A DNA stretch of 64,000 bases, taken from positions 6,327,001 through 6,391,000 of the forward strand of contig JAPFBL010000068.1 in assembly GCA_026182355.1 (NCBI GenBank). Direction: 5' to 3'. The notes beneath the pieces were generated by a model. That model ran no database searches and was not told the DNA's origin. It saw only the letters and a program-made list of their open reading frames with translations. Shown here in pieces: positions 11,217 through 23,700 of the stretch (position 1 is the first letter of the stretch; every line of letters starts with the position of its first letter). The stretch comes from Hermatobates lingyangjiaoensis (lineage: Eukaryota; Arthropoda; Insecta; Hemiptera; Hermatobatidae). The position numbers were made by a program, and so were the translations under genes.

Positions 11217-12279
11217 ATCGTTTTTTTGTTAACTATATAGTTTTCTTCTGTTACTTCATTACTTTCAAACTGCATTATTTTCAAGGTATAAAATGATGTT
11301 AAAACTAACCTAAAATTTAGTTTTTATTTCATAGGACAATGATCAATATAATTTGTGAGGGTAAAAGAACTGATGATAATAATTTTTGACTGTTTTATAC
11401 ATTGGTTTTAGTTGAAATTCTTACCGTAAGATCATTTTATTGTATTATGCGAATTATAATATGTTTGCTAGCTGTGTGAGAACGTCAAGTAAAAACTGTT
11501 CTAGTTGGTAAGAAAACTAAACAGGAAAACTAAAATGTAAAAAAAATTATTAAAGAAAGGTGACATTAAGACAGTTTGAAATAAAGGTGGATCAACGAAG
11601 TTGAATGACTGATGTCTGTAACTGAATGAAAAGAACCTGTTACACTAAGAAAGAGTTGAAGTCAGGAGGTTGCACAAGCGTATCTGGTGGAGCTTTGGGA
11701 TCAGACCTGCCATTGACATAGAATGGAGACCTAAGGCGCAACAGATGTTGACTATACAATACAACAAATGTGGTCTAAATGAAAATAATGGATAACAAAG
11801 TAGCAATAGCATAAGTCAACATTGTTTAAGAGCTACACGAATAATAATGGGTACATATTATGGTATTGAACTCCCGTTGCGTTTAATCTACAGCATGTTA
11901 ACAAACTCGCTCTGTCAAATATTATCGCTATCGCCAAATAATTTCATTTGAAAATTGTTGAAGCACTCCATCCAGTTAAATATTGAAAAATATAATCAAA
12001 TAACTCAGTAAAGCTTGAAATCTTAGAATCCTTCAATTTTCAAAATATATTTCCTTCGTCATCACTATACCTTACAAAGTTAATAAAAGAGCAAATATAT
12101 GTACTCATGCTGAAAAATTTCTCATTTAATTCTACTGCTTAAGAAATATATCTTACATTATTATACCTATAAAATAGCTATACTTTAAACTTCTAGCCAG
12201 ATTTTTTTAATAATTGAAATAGTAAATAAATTTAAACAAATCAGTAAAGTAAGAAAGGTAACTCTAATTTTAAGTTTTT
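11217..12279. other. AT-rich stretch with a less A/T-rich patch
   Basis: 11620-11770 is locally richer in G+C, but no frame of more than a few dozen codons and no recognisable motif is present. The rest is A/T-rich. Confidence 0.4.
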
Positions 12280-12420
12280 TTTTTTTGGATACACATCCAC
12301 ACGTACACAGACATTATAAAAAAACCTTTATAAACGGATTTTACCATAAGTAAATTCGTCCAAATACTGAACTCAATTTTTTCAGAAGTTTTGTACATTT
12401 ATTAGAGTTTAGCAAACAAA
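12280..12420 (-). mobile_element. Possible degraded HINE-like family fragment
   Basis: GGATACACATCCACACGTAC, ACAGACATTATAAAAAAAC and the following segment resemble the reverse-oriented microsatellite region of copies at 14.2 kb and 38.1 kb. Divergence is high. Confidence 0.3.
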
Positions 12421-12751
12421 AATATTGAAGAATATTTGAACAATTTTATCAAACTTACTAGAAATAATTTCTGAATTCAATATTCGCAGTAAAATGTATT
12501 AAATGAATTACTAGTGAGAAACTGAATGTTGTGTATTCAAGTTTCAGTTTAATTATATCCTTTTATTATTTCTATTTTATTTCTAATCAGATGAAAATAT
12601 AATAAAAAATGACATAAAGAAATAAAAATCAATGCAAACAAAAATTAAGCATTTTCCAAATATCTCCACAAGAGGTACTGTTAACTTAGTTTTTATATCC
12701 ATTTTGTGCAAGATCTAAACGCTTGCGGTAATTTTTCCTTTGTAATACATG

Positions 12752-14409
12752 AAAAAATCTGGAGTGGCCTACACTCTACTTTACTATAAGTAACTCAATG
12801 TCAAATTTCTTGAGTATATAAAACATAACGTATCATTTAAGCATAACATAAATATCTAAATGGGATATAATTATTAGCATTGCATTCGTGAGGTAGTACA
12901 GATAGTGATTGAAGGACATATCAATTTATAAGCTTATTTTTGTACATCACAAATAATTTATTATTTGCAAATAATTTCATTAGTATAACTACAGCAGTAA
13001 TATCATTTTTGAAAAACCAATGTGAACATTTCTTGAAACGAAATATTATCCTACAAGAGAACATGGCTATTGTTCAAATAGCCAGTAGATTTCTTACATC
13101 GTTTACTTAACATCCTTCTACATTGAATATTAATGTAAAATTTTCAAATTTAAAACAGTAAAATACCCTTTTTTTCTCTGAAAAACATCTTAAACAGCGA
13201 AGAAAATGTTGTTTTAAGGTGATTTGTTAATTAAAGATGTACGATAATTACAGTTATTAATCTCTAAACGAAAGATTTATATTTTGAATTATCTTTTACA
13301 TTTTTGGTTTTTAACAGAATTATTATACTGGGAATTTTATGGCTTCTTAGTATTTAATAAGATCATTTTCCTTCCCCTTTGTCAAATAACATATATACGA
13401 TTTTTTTTTTAATGAGTGTTATCATTTACCTGCACAATAATATTCCTCTTACATCTCTTATAAGTAAATAATATACTTTCATTTTTCCATTAGAAACATC
13501 AATTTTATCTCAGTGGATTCGCTCAAAAAATTTCTAAGTCAATGTAAACAATGTAAAAAAATACAAAAAATACAAAAGTATAGCAGGTGATCTCTTAGTC
13601 TAGGATAAACAAAGAGTTTTTATATCGTTATTGCTCTTTTCCGTAATTGAAACTTCATGATTTTTTTTTTATGAATTGCTAATTTGTCGTTCCATTTTTG
13701 GTCAAATTTTCATAATTTTTTAACGAGCCGTTTAGCGTCAAAAAAACATTTTCTGAAAACACAAATCGTACTCTAACGCCCCTTTAGCGAATGTAATTTT
13801 AGAAAAAAATATCTCAACTCATTGTCCATATAATGTTCTATTTATAGGCATAGTTTCATTCTTGTCCGTCAAACAGTATGGCTTGTATCGCTCTCACAAG
13901 GTTTGAGATTGATTTATAAGTCAAAATTTGTACATTTTATTGAAAAAAAAATATTTACTGTTGATATAAAATTTTGAATATATTTTTCGTTTGTTCCATT
14001 TGTAACCTCAAAGATAATGTCAAAATCTCAAAACTCTAGGGTTAGTAGTTTAGGAGAAATAAATGTTTTAAAAAAAACGGTTTTTGGCAAAAAAAGTGAC
14101 TTTCCCATCATGCATAATTCTTCCCAAACAATAGGGATCTTCGTCTAAATGGGGCCCATTTTTGTGTAAAATATCAACTTGATCCATCAAAGATTCTGGA
14201 CCGTAGCGTGGTAACAAGCAATGCTAACACACGCACCCACCACGCACCACCACCCACCCACCCACCCACCCACCCACCCACACCACACACACAGACATCA
14301 TCGTAAAAACTTCATAAAACGACTTCTGGGACCTCAAAACATGTAATTCCGTCAAAATCTCGAGATCGAATTTTTTCACGATCACTATACTTTACTTATA
14401 GTAAAGTAA
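12752..14409 (-). mobile_element. HINE-like family copy, both termini present (~1.66 kb)
   Basis: In reverse orientation this copy keeps both ends. The 5' terminal palindrome ACTTTACTTATAGTAAAGT lies at 14389-14407. The 3' end has a second ACTTTACT-type word (12779-12793) and a hairpin GAGTG-GCCTA-CACTC as written on the plus strand (12762-12776), followed outward by CCAGATTTTTT on the element strand. Between them are a CAC/CCCA microsatellite (14227-14294) and long blocks shared with 42.6 kb and 47.2 kb, for example GCATAATTCTTCCCAAACAA and GATCCATCAAAGATTCTGGA. No protein-coding frame is present, so it is non-autonomous. Palindromic sub-termini, a fixed microsatellite and a 3' hairpin ending in T suggest a Helentron-associated (HINE/DINE-1-type) element; a TIR MITE is the alternative. 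Confidence 0.75.
14227..14294. repeat. (CCCA)n/(CA)n microsatellite inside a family copy
   Basis: Tandem CCCAC units grading into CACACA. It occupies the same position, about 110-180 bases from the 5' palindrome, as the GTGGG/TG tracts of the other copies. Confidence 0.9.
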
Positions 14410-15330
14410 TAATAACTATACTGAGGTTACGGCATTATTAGAGAACTCTCATTCCATTGAATTACAATACTAGAAAATCCCCTACAAAAATTAATACTAT
14501 TAGTACTATTATCAATACTTTATGATAAACTGTTATTATCTGTATCATTTTTATTAAAAACTAGTAACTTGAACAAAATTGCAAGGATAAGGATTACTTT
14601 TGATTACTTTTGATTACAACTTTTGATTACTCTATTTAAAAAAAAGTAATATTGTTGAAACACATAATAATAGTTTTTTCCTGTGAACCGTTATGGTTAG
14701 TCTTCAAAGTATTCAAAGTAAAGATAAAACATTTTTTTCTACTTGATTATAAGGGAGTTTTTGTTTTCAATGAATAGGAAAATATTGAATGAATATTTTG
14801 GATTCAATAATATATGTACAGTATTTATGTGTCAATGCTTAATTCAGATACGAAAATCTTAACTTTGCTAAAATATTCTGTGTAATTTGAATTACTGATC
14901 TTTATCCTTTGCAATACGCACTTTAAGTAAATTTTCCTACCTGTTTTGAGAAGTTTCTAAACCTGTCACTACCATAAACAAGTAAGTTTGTTTTGACAAT
15001 AATGAAGTTTTCAGATGTAGGCGTTGCTAAATCCTTAATTTAAACCCTAAAGCAGGAAAACAGTTTCATTTTAGAACTGTTGTTTTGTTTTACAAGTCTA
15101 ATTATAGTCATTTAAATACATATTTTGTAGAGAAAATTGTTTTAGTAAATGTAAATTTACATTAGATGGGTGATTAGGTGATCAGAATTTTAAAACTAAT
15201 AAATTGTAGATACACATTTTTGAAATTCTGGTTACTACCTCATACAAGAAGTGGTAGTAGGTTAGTATGGTTCTAGTAATAGTAAATATTATTGGTTATT
15301 ACTGAAGGTTTCATCTTTTGGTTGCTCACG
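14410..15330. other. AT-rich non-coding stretch
   Basis: No gene seen. TTTTGATTACT words repeat locally around 14598-14635; otherwise unremarkable. Confidence 0.45.
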
Positions 15331-15375
15331 GCAGATCATCAAATCACGGGAGTTGCTCTTAGGAGTTTTCTGTTT

Positions 15376-15473
15376 AGGCCAGCAGTGACCTGTTTTGATA
15401 TTAAGACGTGTGCCCAGCTTTTCAGCAATATCACGAATAATAACAGAACAGATCGATGCTTTTTAACGTGAAA
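15376..15473 (+). repeat. ~95-bp direct repeat, unit 1
   Basis: From CCAGCAGTGACCTGTTTTGA to ATCGATGCTTTTTAACGTGA this unit matches 15649-15743 closely, with about ten scattered substitutions. Units are about 270 bases apart in the same orientation. Confidence 0.85.
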
Positions 15474-15648
15474 AATCTTTCGCCGCATCTCGGGGACAAT
15501 AGCCCTAGCCGAAGATAGAGGCAAAACAGCCTCCGAGATATGCCCGAGGTGGACAACACGGAGGCGAGCTTCCACGACACCACATCAAGCAAAGAAAAAA
15601 CTACTAAAAAGTTATAAAGCAACAGACTATGACTTTATCCAAATGTCA

Positions 15649-15743
15649 GCCAGCAGTGACCTGTTTTGATATTAAAACGTGTACTCAGCTTTCCAGCCAT
15701 ATCACGGATAATAGCAGAACAGATCGATGCTTTTTAGCGTGAA
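15649..15743 (+). repeat. ~95-bp direct repeat, unit 2
   Basis: Second unit of the repeat. Its left edge word GCCAGCAGTGACC recurs a third time at 15761-15773, just to its right, as expected if unit 2 were an insertion flanked by a 13-bp duplication. Confidence 0.85.
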
Positions 15744-15955
15744 AGCTCTAAAAGTCGCTTTAGCCAGCAGTGACCAATTGCCAGTGCGTATTGGCTTCAT
15801 AGACACCTTGCAAAACACGCAGCTTCCTGACCAGCCACCGAAATCAGACTCAGCTACCTCGAGAGCAAGTGGCTGTATTGGAAGCAAACGGGCAAGTAAG
15901 GCGTCTGGCGATATCAATAACAAGCCCGGGGAAACCACTGCCAGTCATTGAAATT

Positions 15956-16949
15956 ACGAAAAAGCTTAGGTATTCATGGTAGTGTTAATGAGCAGCATAT
16001 AACAACATTCAAGGATTTTATAATAAACAAGTAAAACTAAACATTCATGGCTCTAACGAGAACCATTAATGAACTACGGATCCAAATCCCACAATAATCA
16101 AAAGACTCACAACCCAAATTAACATTTATAACAGTTTTTTAAAAAATAATTTAAAACTTCTGAGTATCTTCACTGTGAACTTCTAGAATAAAAATTACAT
16201 TTACATAAATATTAATGAATGGGGAACATGTTTAGATTTTATTAGTGACTCTTAATAGAGAATTATAAAAGTAGTATTTTGAAATATTACTTTTTTAATT
16301 TTAATTGATTTTCATACATGAATATTCACTAACTAATTATTTTTCTGCATGGAATGGTTTGAAATGATTTAAGAAATGGTCAGTGTTACTAACAGAAGAT
16401 GGGTTTGACTCAGAACGCCAAGACAATATTCAATATTCGATAGAACCCTTGCTGGAGTTTTCTCTTTTAAATTCCATTAGCCTCCCTACTTATTTTCAGA
16501 CTTACATATTGAAATGCTTATCTTTCTTTTGATGGCTGCAAAGGGGAAAAATCATTTGCCATGTAATTATCTGATGTGATTTGAAAACTGATTAAGTGGG
16601 GAGTTATTTTTTTACATGAATGATAGATAATCATTGCATAAACACAGTTCTATAAATGCTGAAAAATGGAATAAAAATTTTTGTAAATATTGAACTTTAC
16701 TACATGAAAAAAATAACATTGGAAATATTGAGAATTAATTTAAATTTGGGTATCTATTAATATATGGCTATTATATAAACATATAATCCACTATGGTAAA
16801 AGTACTACTAAACTTATACACAATCAAAATTAAAACTTCATTTATATTATTATACCTATAGTAATGTTGGAAGCTTATAAATATACATAGTATATATAAA
16901 TAGTATATATATATACAACAGGTTCAATAATATATCGACCGTTTGATAG
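15956..16949. other. AT-rich non-coding stretch
   Basis: No gene or clear repeat seen; short TATA-rich runs near 16885-16915. Confidence 0.45.
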
Positions 16950-16950
16950 A

Positions 16951-17037
16951 ATAGGTGTGTTATCTAATCGGGATTTCGTCAATTTTTTTTTCTAGGTTCA
17001 AAAATTTGACCGAATCCCGATTAGATAACACACCTAT
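16951..17037. mobile_element. Small inverted-repeat element (MITE), near-perfect 35-bp arms
   Basis: Arms at 16951-16985 and 17003-17037 match at 33 of 35 positions (two adjacent mismatches) around a 17-base T-rich spacer. Outer ends read TAGGTGTGTTATCTAATCGG and its complement, with TA at both borders, which fits a Tc1/mariner-type TA target. The high arm identity in otherwise decayed DNA suggests recent arrival or conversion. There is no coding capacity. Confidence 0.75.
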
Positions 17038-17204
17038 ATATATATATATATACCGTAGATGAAAAATCAAAATGAAGAAATATATTTTCGACAATGGTCG
17101 AAATATCGATGTGAGTTATGTCTGTGTATTTCTGTGTGTTTCTTTCGTTTTGAATTTATTTTATTTAAAAAAGTCAGCTGGACAGTTTCTTTTAATTGTT
17201 TATA

Positions 17205-17277
<73 letters not shown>

Positions 17278-17279
17278 TT

Positions 17280-17317
<38 letters not shown>

Positions 17318-17318
17318 T
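17205..17318. repeat. Compound (TA)n-(GA)n microsatellite
   Basis: TA repeats (17205-17275) followed by GA repeats (17280-17318). The two frames of 69 and 98 codons that cross it are repeat artefacts. Confidence 0.95.
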
Positions 17319-17394
17319 AGAAGATAATGCTACTAAAGTAACATTTTCATGCTAAAGATATAGAAATATAATCACTTATTGGTCATGTTATATT

Positions 17395-18150
17395 GAACAG
17401 TTTACTAACTTTAATTTTTTACTAATGATTCAATCTAATAGTTTGTGATGACGATGAAAGCCATATAGTTTAACGGATCAAAATAAAATTTTGCCCATTA
17501 ATATAGTAGTCTCAGGAAATTAAGTTGAGGTATTTTTTTCTTAAAATTACACTAACCAAAGTAGCGTTATAGTACAATTTTTGTTTCAGAAAATGTTTTA
17601 TTGACGTTACATTAAACTGCTCATTAAACACCAATGAAATTTTACCACAAAATTAAACAAAAATCTAGCAATTTACAAAACCGAATTTGTGAGATTTTAA
17701 ATATAGCAAAGAGTAATCAAGCTATAAAACTGAATACTCATCATAAATTAATGGATCACTTGCTATACATGAAGGATTTTGTATACATTTATTTACATTC
17801 TTCACATGGAGTTAGAACTTTTTAAATGAATCGACTGAAATAAAATTGATATTAATAATGACTTAGAATGAGATGTCAGAAGATTAAAATCCTTTAATGT
17901 AAAAAATCAACGATAATCATACATATAATTTTTGATGCTTTGCTGATGAAAATTCATGATATGATCGATCTATACAACGAAATGCTCTAATCAATCTTTA
18001 TGTTACACCCTGAAACAAAACTAATATGATATGTAGATTTTCTTGTTTTTATGAATTATATCTTTGTGTGAAAAAAAAAGAAAATTATATATCTTTATTA
18101 TGAAAAATCGAATCTGTTGTTGTATTTTACATAATGGGTAGTAATTTCAA
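17395..18150 (+). mobile_element. HINE-like family copy (3' half)
   Basis: Aligns with the middle and 3' half of copies at 47.7-48.4 kb and 55.7-56.4 kb: TAATGATTCAATCT, a CATATAGTTTAACGGATCAA block, CAGAAAATGTTTTATTGACG, GCTCATTAA, GATCACTTGCTATACATGAA, TTTACATTCTT and ACGAAATGCTCTAATCAATC. The 63-codon frame at 17634-17825 lies within it and is not conserved as a frame in other copies. Confidence 0.75.
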
Positions 18151-18186
18151 GTTCATTCCTTGGTGATTCGATGACACTGTTATTTC

Positions 18187-18287
18187 TTACTCTACAATAA
18201 GTATAGTATATTGATTGTGAAAAGTTTTTGACGAAATTACAAGTTTTGGAGCCCCAAAAGTCGTTTTATGAAGTATTTTCAATGCTC

Positions 18288-18376
<89 letters not shown>

Positions 18377-18540
18377 AAAGCTTATAGACTCACTATGGCC
18401 CAGAATCAGTTGTGGATCAAATTGATATTTTACACAAAAATGGGCCTCATAGTGAAGATGTACTGTCTAGTTTGGGAAACGTCACTTTTTTCTCCAAAAA
18501 ACACTAAATGAATCAGTAAAAAAGAGTAAAATTTCGCTAA
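18187..18540 (+). mobile_element. HINE-like family copy (5' part)
   Basis: Begins near TACTCTACAATAAGTATAGT, then GATTGTGAAAAGTTTTTGACG, CCAAAAGTCGTTTTATGAAG, the (TG)n tract, GATATTTTACACAAAAATGG and TTTGGGAAACGTCACTTTTT. It stops at about 18540. It sits directly after a 3'-half copy in the same orientation, so the two could be one rearranged element or nested insertions. Confidence 0.75.
18289..18374. repeat. (TG)n microsatellite
   Basis: About 40 TG units with one TATG interruption, located at the family's fixed microsatellite site. It generates the spurious Cys-Val frames on the plus strand and Thr-His frames on the minus strand. Confidence 0.95.
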
Positions 18541-20335
18541 AAAATTTAACGGGAAATTAAAAACTTATAAGAAAACTCAGTATGTTGCTTATAGTGTAGA
18601 TAGTGGTATTGTAGTATTATACAGTGCTATAGATAGCAATGCTTACAGTATATATAGCTTATAGCAGATAGTAGTATAAATGGGAGAATGATCTTTGGAC
18701 CATTGTCTAGTTATTGTTAATAACCCTACTGGCATGATCTGTTTTAAGACCACATGTGTTTATACTATATTATTACCTCGAGACCTCAAGGAATATTCAA
18801 TTTCGTAGTTTACATGAATCCACTATTAACATTACCTAAAAAAGTAAAAAAAAATAAACCTTTGACTTGTTAGTGTCACTAATCTTAATCGTTGACTACT
18901 GTAAGCTTGTGAACGTGATGCTGGAGGAGTCGAGCGCTCTGTTCCAACATATCAACAGTGAGAGCCATTTGGAAAAAATGAGAAGGCGTTAAAGAATTGA
19001 TTTTCATGTCTTCGGATATTGAGAAGAAAATCCTATAAAGTGCTCTCATTATTTTCATACCTTGCCATTGTTAGTGTCTTGCTCTAATGACAAAAATGAA
19101 CGGCCTTTCATCATTTGCTTCGTTTCCTTTATTTTCATAGTACTTTCGTTCGTCATTGATTGAATCAAGTCTTTATTCTTTTTATTTTTTTTTTCATATA
19201 TTATATGACGAAAAATTCTTCATTTTTTACGGATTCAAATATTAAATTAAATTGTAAAGACCTTTATAATTTGTATTAATATTTAAAATATATTTAATTT
19301 CTTGTGAGGCAAAACTTTATTTCTTTTTAGAAATATTATTTCATAGGAAGAGACGTTATCTTCTCTACACCATACGGATAATAATTTTCTTATGCTCATT
19401 TCAGAAACATTGAATATTGTATTAAATTTTTTTTTTGTATAACTTCATATGATAAAAATTCTATTCTTTGAAGATTAAAAGAAAATTATTGCAATTAAAA
19501 AAATAAAATAATATATATGCCAAAAATAAACAATTTAACTGTTTTCTAATGGGTTATATTATGTTTTTACTATACAGTTTGATAATACATCAAGACTTTA
19601 AGACACTTAATTATATTAATCAATGAAATTGATTGCCAATGGATTTTGATTTGAGAGATACCCCACTAGTCATTACTGGTAGTAATGCTGAGTGTACATC
19701 ATTTTAAAAATTTTTTTTTCATTTAAAGCTTTAGTATTTGACAACCTCACATTCTAACTATGAATATATGATAAATAATTTAGTGCCATACTGCTTTATG
19801 AATCACTCTTGAGGATAATAGAGGATTAGAAACACACATTTTCCCCATAACTAATAATTACTGTTATATAGTTTTGATAGGTAGAGAAATAGTATTTTAT
19901 TTTGAGTATTATCATAAACTATGTTATACTAAAAAAAAAGTTACTAATAAATAAATTTACTAATCAATAAAACATAAAGTTATGTAATATAAAGCAAATA
20001 TATCTAAAGTATTATTTGTTTTATGACTCTATAGGTTTTAATTACTTTATGAGGAGTCCATATTAGCATGACTTTATCAGTGGATCCAACAATATTGAAA
20101 ACAATTTTCCATGGAGACTACATTGCGGTAACTATATTTAAATTAAGTTACAGTTAGTAATTAAGAAAGGTGTCTTTTAACAAGCCTTTTATAGAAAGGC
20201 GAATTTCAGAAAATTTGAAAGGAGGGAAATGTGAAAACATAATTTTTTAATATTGCTTTGATGAACGAGGGATAATCTAATTTCCTTTATAGAGCTAATT
20301 TCAACATTACGTAGTCAACTTTATAGTATTGTTAC
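18541..20335. other. AT-rich non-coding stretch
   Basis: No supported gene. A less A/T-rich patch at about 18900-19000 has short open frames without a recognisable motif. Confidence 0.4.
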
Positions 20336-20342
20336 TTTACAG

Positions 20343-20480
20343 GATAAAAGGGACCTTACAGTTGCAGTACTTCTACTCAGAATTGATCTTAAAAGGCAAC
20401 TTGTTACAACCACTTGTTTGTACTTTGGTCTTGTTCATGACAAAGAAAAATCAAACATATTTATAACGCCAGTTGTTTAG
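20343..20480 (+). pseudogene. Short coding-like frame, unidentified
   Basis: Forty-five codons open from GAT at 20343 to TAG at 20478, rich in Leu, Arg, Thr and charged residues, unlike the Ile/Tyr/Asn/Lys frames made by A/T-rich noise. It starts immediately after TTGTTACTTTACAG, which resembles a splice acceptor. It contains no ATG. It could be an exon or a mobile-element fragment; I recognise no family. Confidence 0.3.
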
Positions 20481-20519
20481 GTTACATGAGAAAAGTAACA
20501 AAAGACCTATAGTACTTAA

Positions 20520-20705
20520 TTTAATAGCAATCTGAAAGCAATTGGAGTGGAAGAAATCGAGTTTGAGACCACAAAGCATTCCAGTGTTCGCAACTATGGG
20601 AAAATTGAGTTTCTACATTACAAGGTAGCTCTGTCTCAACTTGACATCACTTTTGTGACATACCTCAAAGACAGAAATGCCTTTGATGTCCAATCCCACT
20701 ATTAG
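20520..20705 (+). pseudogene. Coding-like frame of about 61 codons, unidentified
   Basis: The frame runs from about 20520 to a TAG at 20703 with a mixed protein-like composition: it contains IGVEEIEFETTKHSSV, then YGKIEFLHYKVALSQ and ITFVTYLKDRNAFDV. It has no ATG, which suits an internal exon or a broken gene. It follows the frame at 20343-20480 by 40 bases in the same direction. No domain is recognised. Confidence 0.4.
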
Positions 20706-23700
20706 TTACTAAAGGCGAATTTGGTTCATTTTCGATCAAATTTATTAAATATTGTTACTAGTGTGTTAATTAGAGCTGCTCAAAATTGTTAGCATTTGTG
20801 ACTCAAGAAACCGTAGGGTCATGAACCTATTAATGAATCCATAAACTAAAAGTGAAAAACATTTTAATGAATGGGGCACATCATATTTGGATTGTATACT
20901 TGAATGACACGAGGTATTGGATACTTATATATTTTTAGTAAATCCTATAATATTAAAATTATGCGATAAAAGAACAAACTAGCTAATTAAACTTTAGAAA
21001 GCATTTATTTTGAAAATAAAAAAAAACCAGTTAAATTCCGTTATTAGCTTTACCCTAAAAAATGATATACAAAATTATAAATATAAATAAAATAAACCCA
21101 ATAAAAAAAGTAAATAATTTAAAGAAATAGACTAAAAGACTTTTCAGGTTAAGTACATGAACTTATCGTAACGAAAGCGAGGCAAAGTCCCACGAACCTA
21201 AAATACTATAACCACCAAAAAAAAAGAAAATCTAATAAGATTGCGACAATAAAAAATAGATCTGAGTAAACTTATAAAAGTGACATTTATTTATTCAGAA
21301 AGTACAACAACAGCAAAAAATAAAAGCACTTCAAATTAATTTGGAATTATATTTAACTTGAAATAAAGAATACAGTTTTTTGAAGTTTAAAATGTGGGAA
21401 TTTGGAAATTACAGTACTATAAATTAACTATTAATCGGATGTTTAACTATTAATTTTAAATGCGTATTTATCATTAGTGTCGTTCTCACTGGAAATATAT
21501 TGCAATACGGCATTGTTACAACAATTATTTGAAAAAAAATTCGTTGTTACTGAACTATTGTTTACATAACAGAATCAATAGAAATTACATTATTTATTGA
21601 AAGTGAAATTTGTTTAATTTGGTCCAAAAATTATGTGAACTTGATGATTCGCTACTTACAATATCTGCTTAAATCTTATACCCAGAGTTATATATTGCAA
21701 TTAAAACTTTTACATTTATTGTCAATAAATGAATCCATTTATATATTAGCCACATCGATCATCCTTGGCTGTTGGGTCATTTGGTAAAAATGTCAAAAAA
21801 TTTCAGAAATTTAGGGAAAAAAAATTTATTTATTTTAATTTCTCAAAATAAATGTTTATATACATCCAGATTGCAGAAAACTATTAAATAATAACTGTTA
21901 TAGGGATTAAAAATAAATTAGTTAATGGAGCAAAAAAGACTCATTTTTAATGTAATAAGTTGTTTGATAATGGAGCTCGAAGCATTGGAATAATGAACAT
22001 AAAGGCTTCAACATAAATTGAGTAATTTGAATATGATACTTAATCATAAGACGTTAAAATGGCTAAAATCAACTTTAGCTCTCTTCCATTTAGTTACTGA
22101 TATCTGACGGAATTATTAAAATGTTTGAACAGTGTTAAAAGTGTTTATTAATATCGTTTTATTTTGCATTAATTCAGTTTGATCTAATTTTTTAAAGAGA
22201 ACCTACTGTCTGTGACCATGTAATTTATTTTATTTATTATTTCAAAAGATATTAAAATATTCTTCTTAGTTTTTTTGTTCAGTTAAAAATTAGAATTTTT
22301 TTTTTGAAATAATGTAGCTCATTTTGGAATGTTATGTATTTTTTAAAACTTTTTTTCAAGTTATTCCTTTTAAGTTTTGGAATAAATACAACATTGGTAC
22401 TATGAAAATATCTAGCAAACGCTATTTTATTCTATACTTCTATATTTGGCCAGTAAGAAATTTTTATTATCTTGAGATTTGCTACTTTCAATATCTACTT
22501 AAATCTTGTACCCAAAGTTATATATAAAATTAAATTAAAATATTGTTTCCGTAGTTATGTATTGTCACATTATAATTTTAATAACCCTTTTTTAAGATTC
22601 AAAGATAAGCTATTAACTAATTATCACTCATTCATGCTTTTAAAAATTCTTAATAGTAAAAATTATTGTGATCAGCCAATATTATCTTAAATGACTTACA
22701 AAGATAAGTGTTTCTAACGATATCAGCAGCAATGACTACCTATTCTACCGCCCCTTCCACACGTAAAATGTTAATTATATTATTGTACTATTGTGACTGC
22801 TATGAATGAAAAGCTTCCATGTGAGATAAATTTTGTTTAACGCCAATGAACGGCAACATATTAATAGTTTAAATATATATTCCAGATAAACAAATTTTAT
22901 AGGTTCCTGATTTTAGGAAGGTGGCTCTCGTTTGATAACTGTCTAGTAGAAAATTATTAATAGTTAAACTCAAAAAACTATTATTTAATTAAACTCAACA
23001 AAAATAAGTTAACTCTCATGTGGTTACCAGGATACCAGGGAATTCAAAGGAATAAAGCAGTTCATAGAGTAGAAAAGTTTGAAAGCAACCAAACGTTTCG
23101 TAACCTGTAGCACTTTTACAGAACAGTCCAGCTTTCTCATGTATGTAGAGACGGATAAAACAACTAGGTGTAATGTTTTCTAAATAGCTCATTCTAACTG
23201 AACTTGAATTTTTAAATAAAATAACTAATATCCAGCGAAAGGTTTAAAAATGTCTAACCAGATCTGGTAATTTTCATTAAAACTATCTTGATCTGCTTGG
23301 TATACATCATATGAAGAATGGAGACAGTCTGGAAGTGGTGAAGACTTGTGAACACTTTCTATATCATCAATTCACAGGCGTCATCAATTTTAAAATTATC
23401 ATTACTCTGCTAGATGAATTATGTCAACTACACTCAACCTCAAATATTCTAAAGTAATCAAAAAGGTCTTTAGTGGTATCAAATTTTTTAACTAATTTTT
23501 ATTTTAGTTTATGGCAATGGGGTTTTGTTTTCTTATTTAAATTTATCTTACTCTCTTACCTAACCAGGTGTTCAAGATATCATTTCAGGGTGTGCAAGAA
23601 GCATAGCCGTATTTTTTAAAAAAATATTTAAAGGTTTGATATTTTTTAACGAAACTTCAAGGTAATCTTAATAATATTAGAATGATGTAATAATACTACT

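Larger units (their letters stand above)
15331..15955. other. Less A/T-rich block with coding-like frames, identity unknown
   Basis: Base composition is markedly less A/T-rich than the flanks and frames of 60-78 codons lie open on both strands. On the plus strand, a frame reading KATDYDFIQMSASSD (about 15612-15660) appears to resume as SSDQLPVRIGFIDTLQNTQL (about 15763-15825) after an insertion bounded by GCCAGCAGTGACC words. The downstream part is rich in Ser, Lys and Pro. I do not recognise a protein family on either strand. A decayed transposon gene or a host exon is possible; the internal direct repeat favours mobile-element origin. Confidence 0.5.

Noticed and set aside
17059..17355. 98-codon frame on the plus strand
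   Set aside because: Most of it is translated (TA)n and (GA)n microsatellite giving Tyr-Ile and Arg-Glu repeats.
18187..18511. Three frames with Cys-Val or Thr-His runs
   Set aside because: They are the (TG)n tract of a repeat copy read in different frames.
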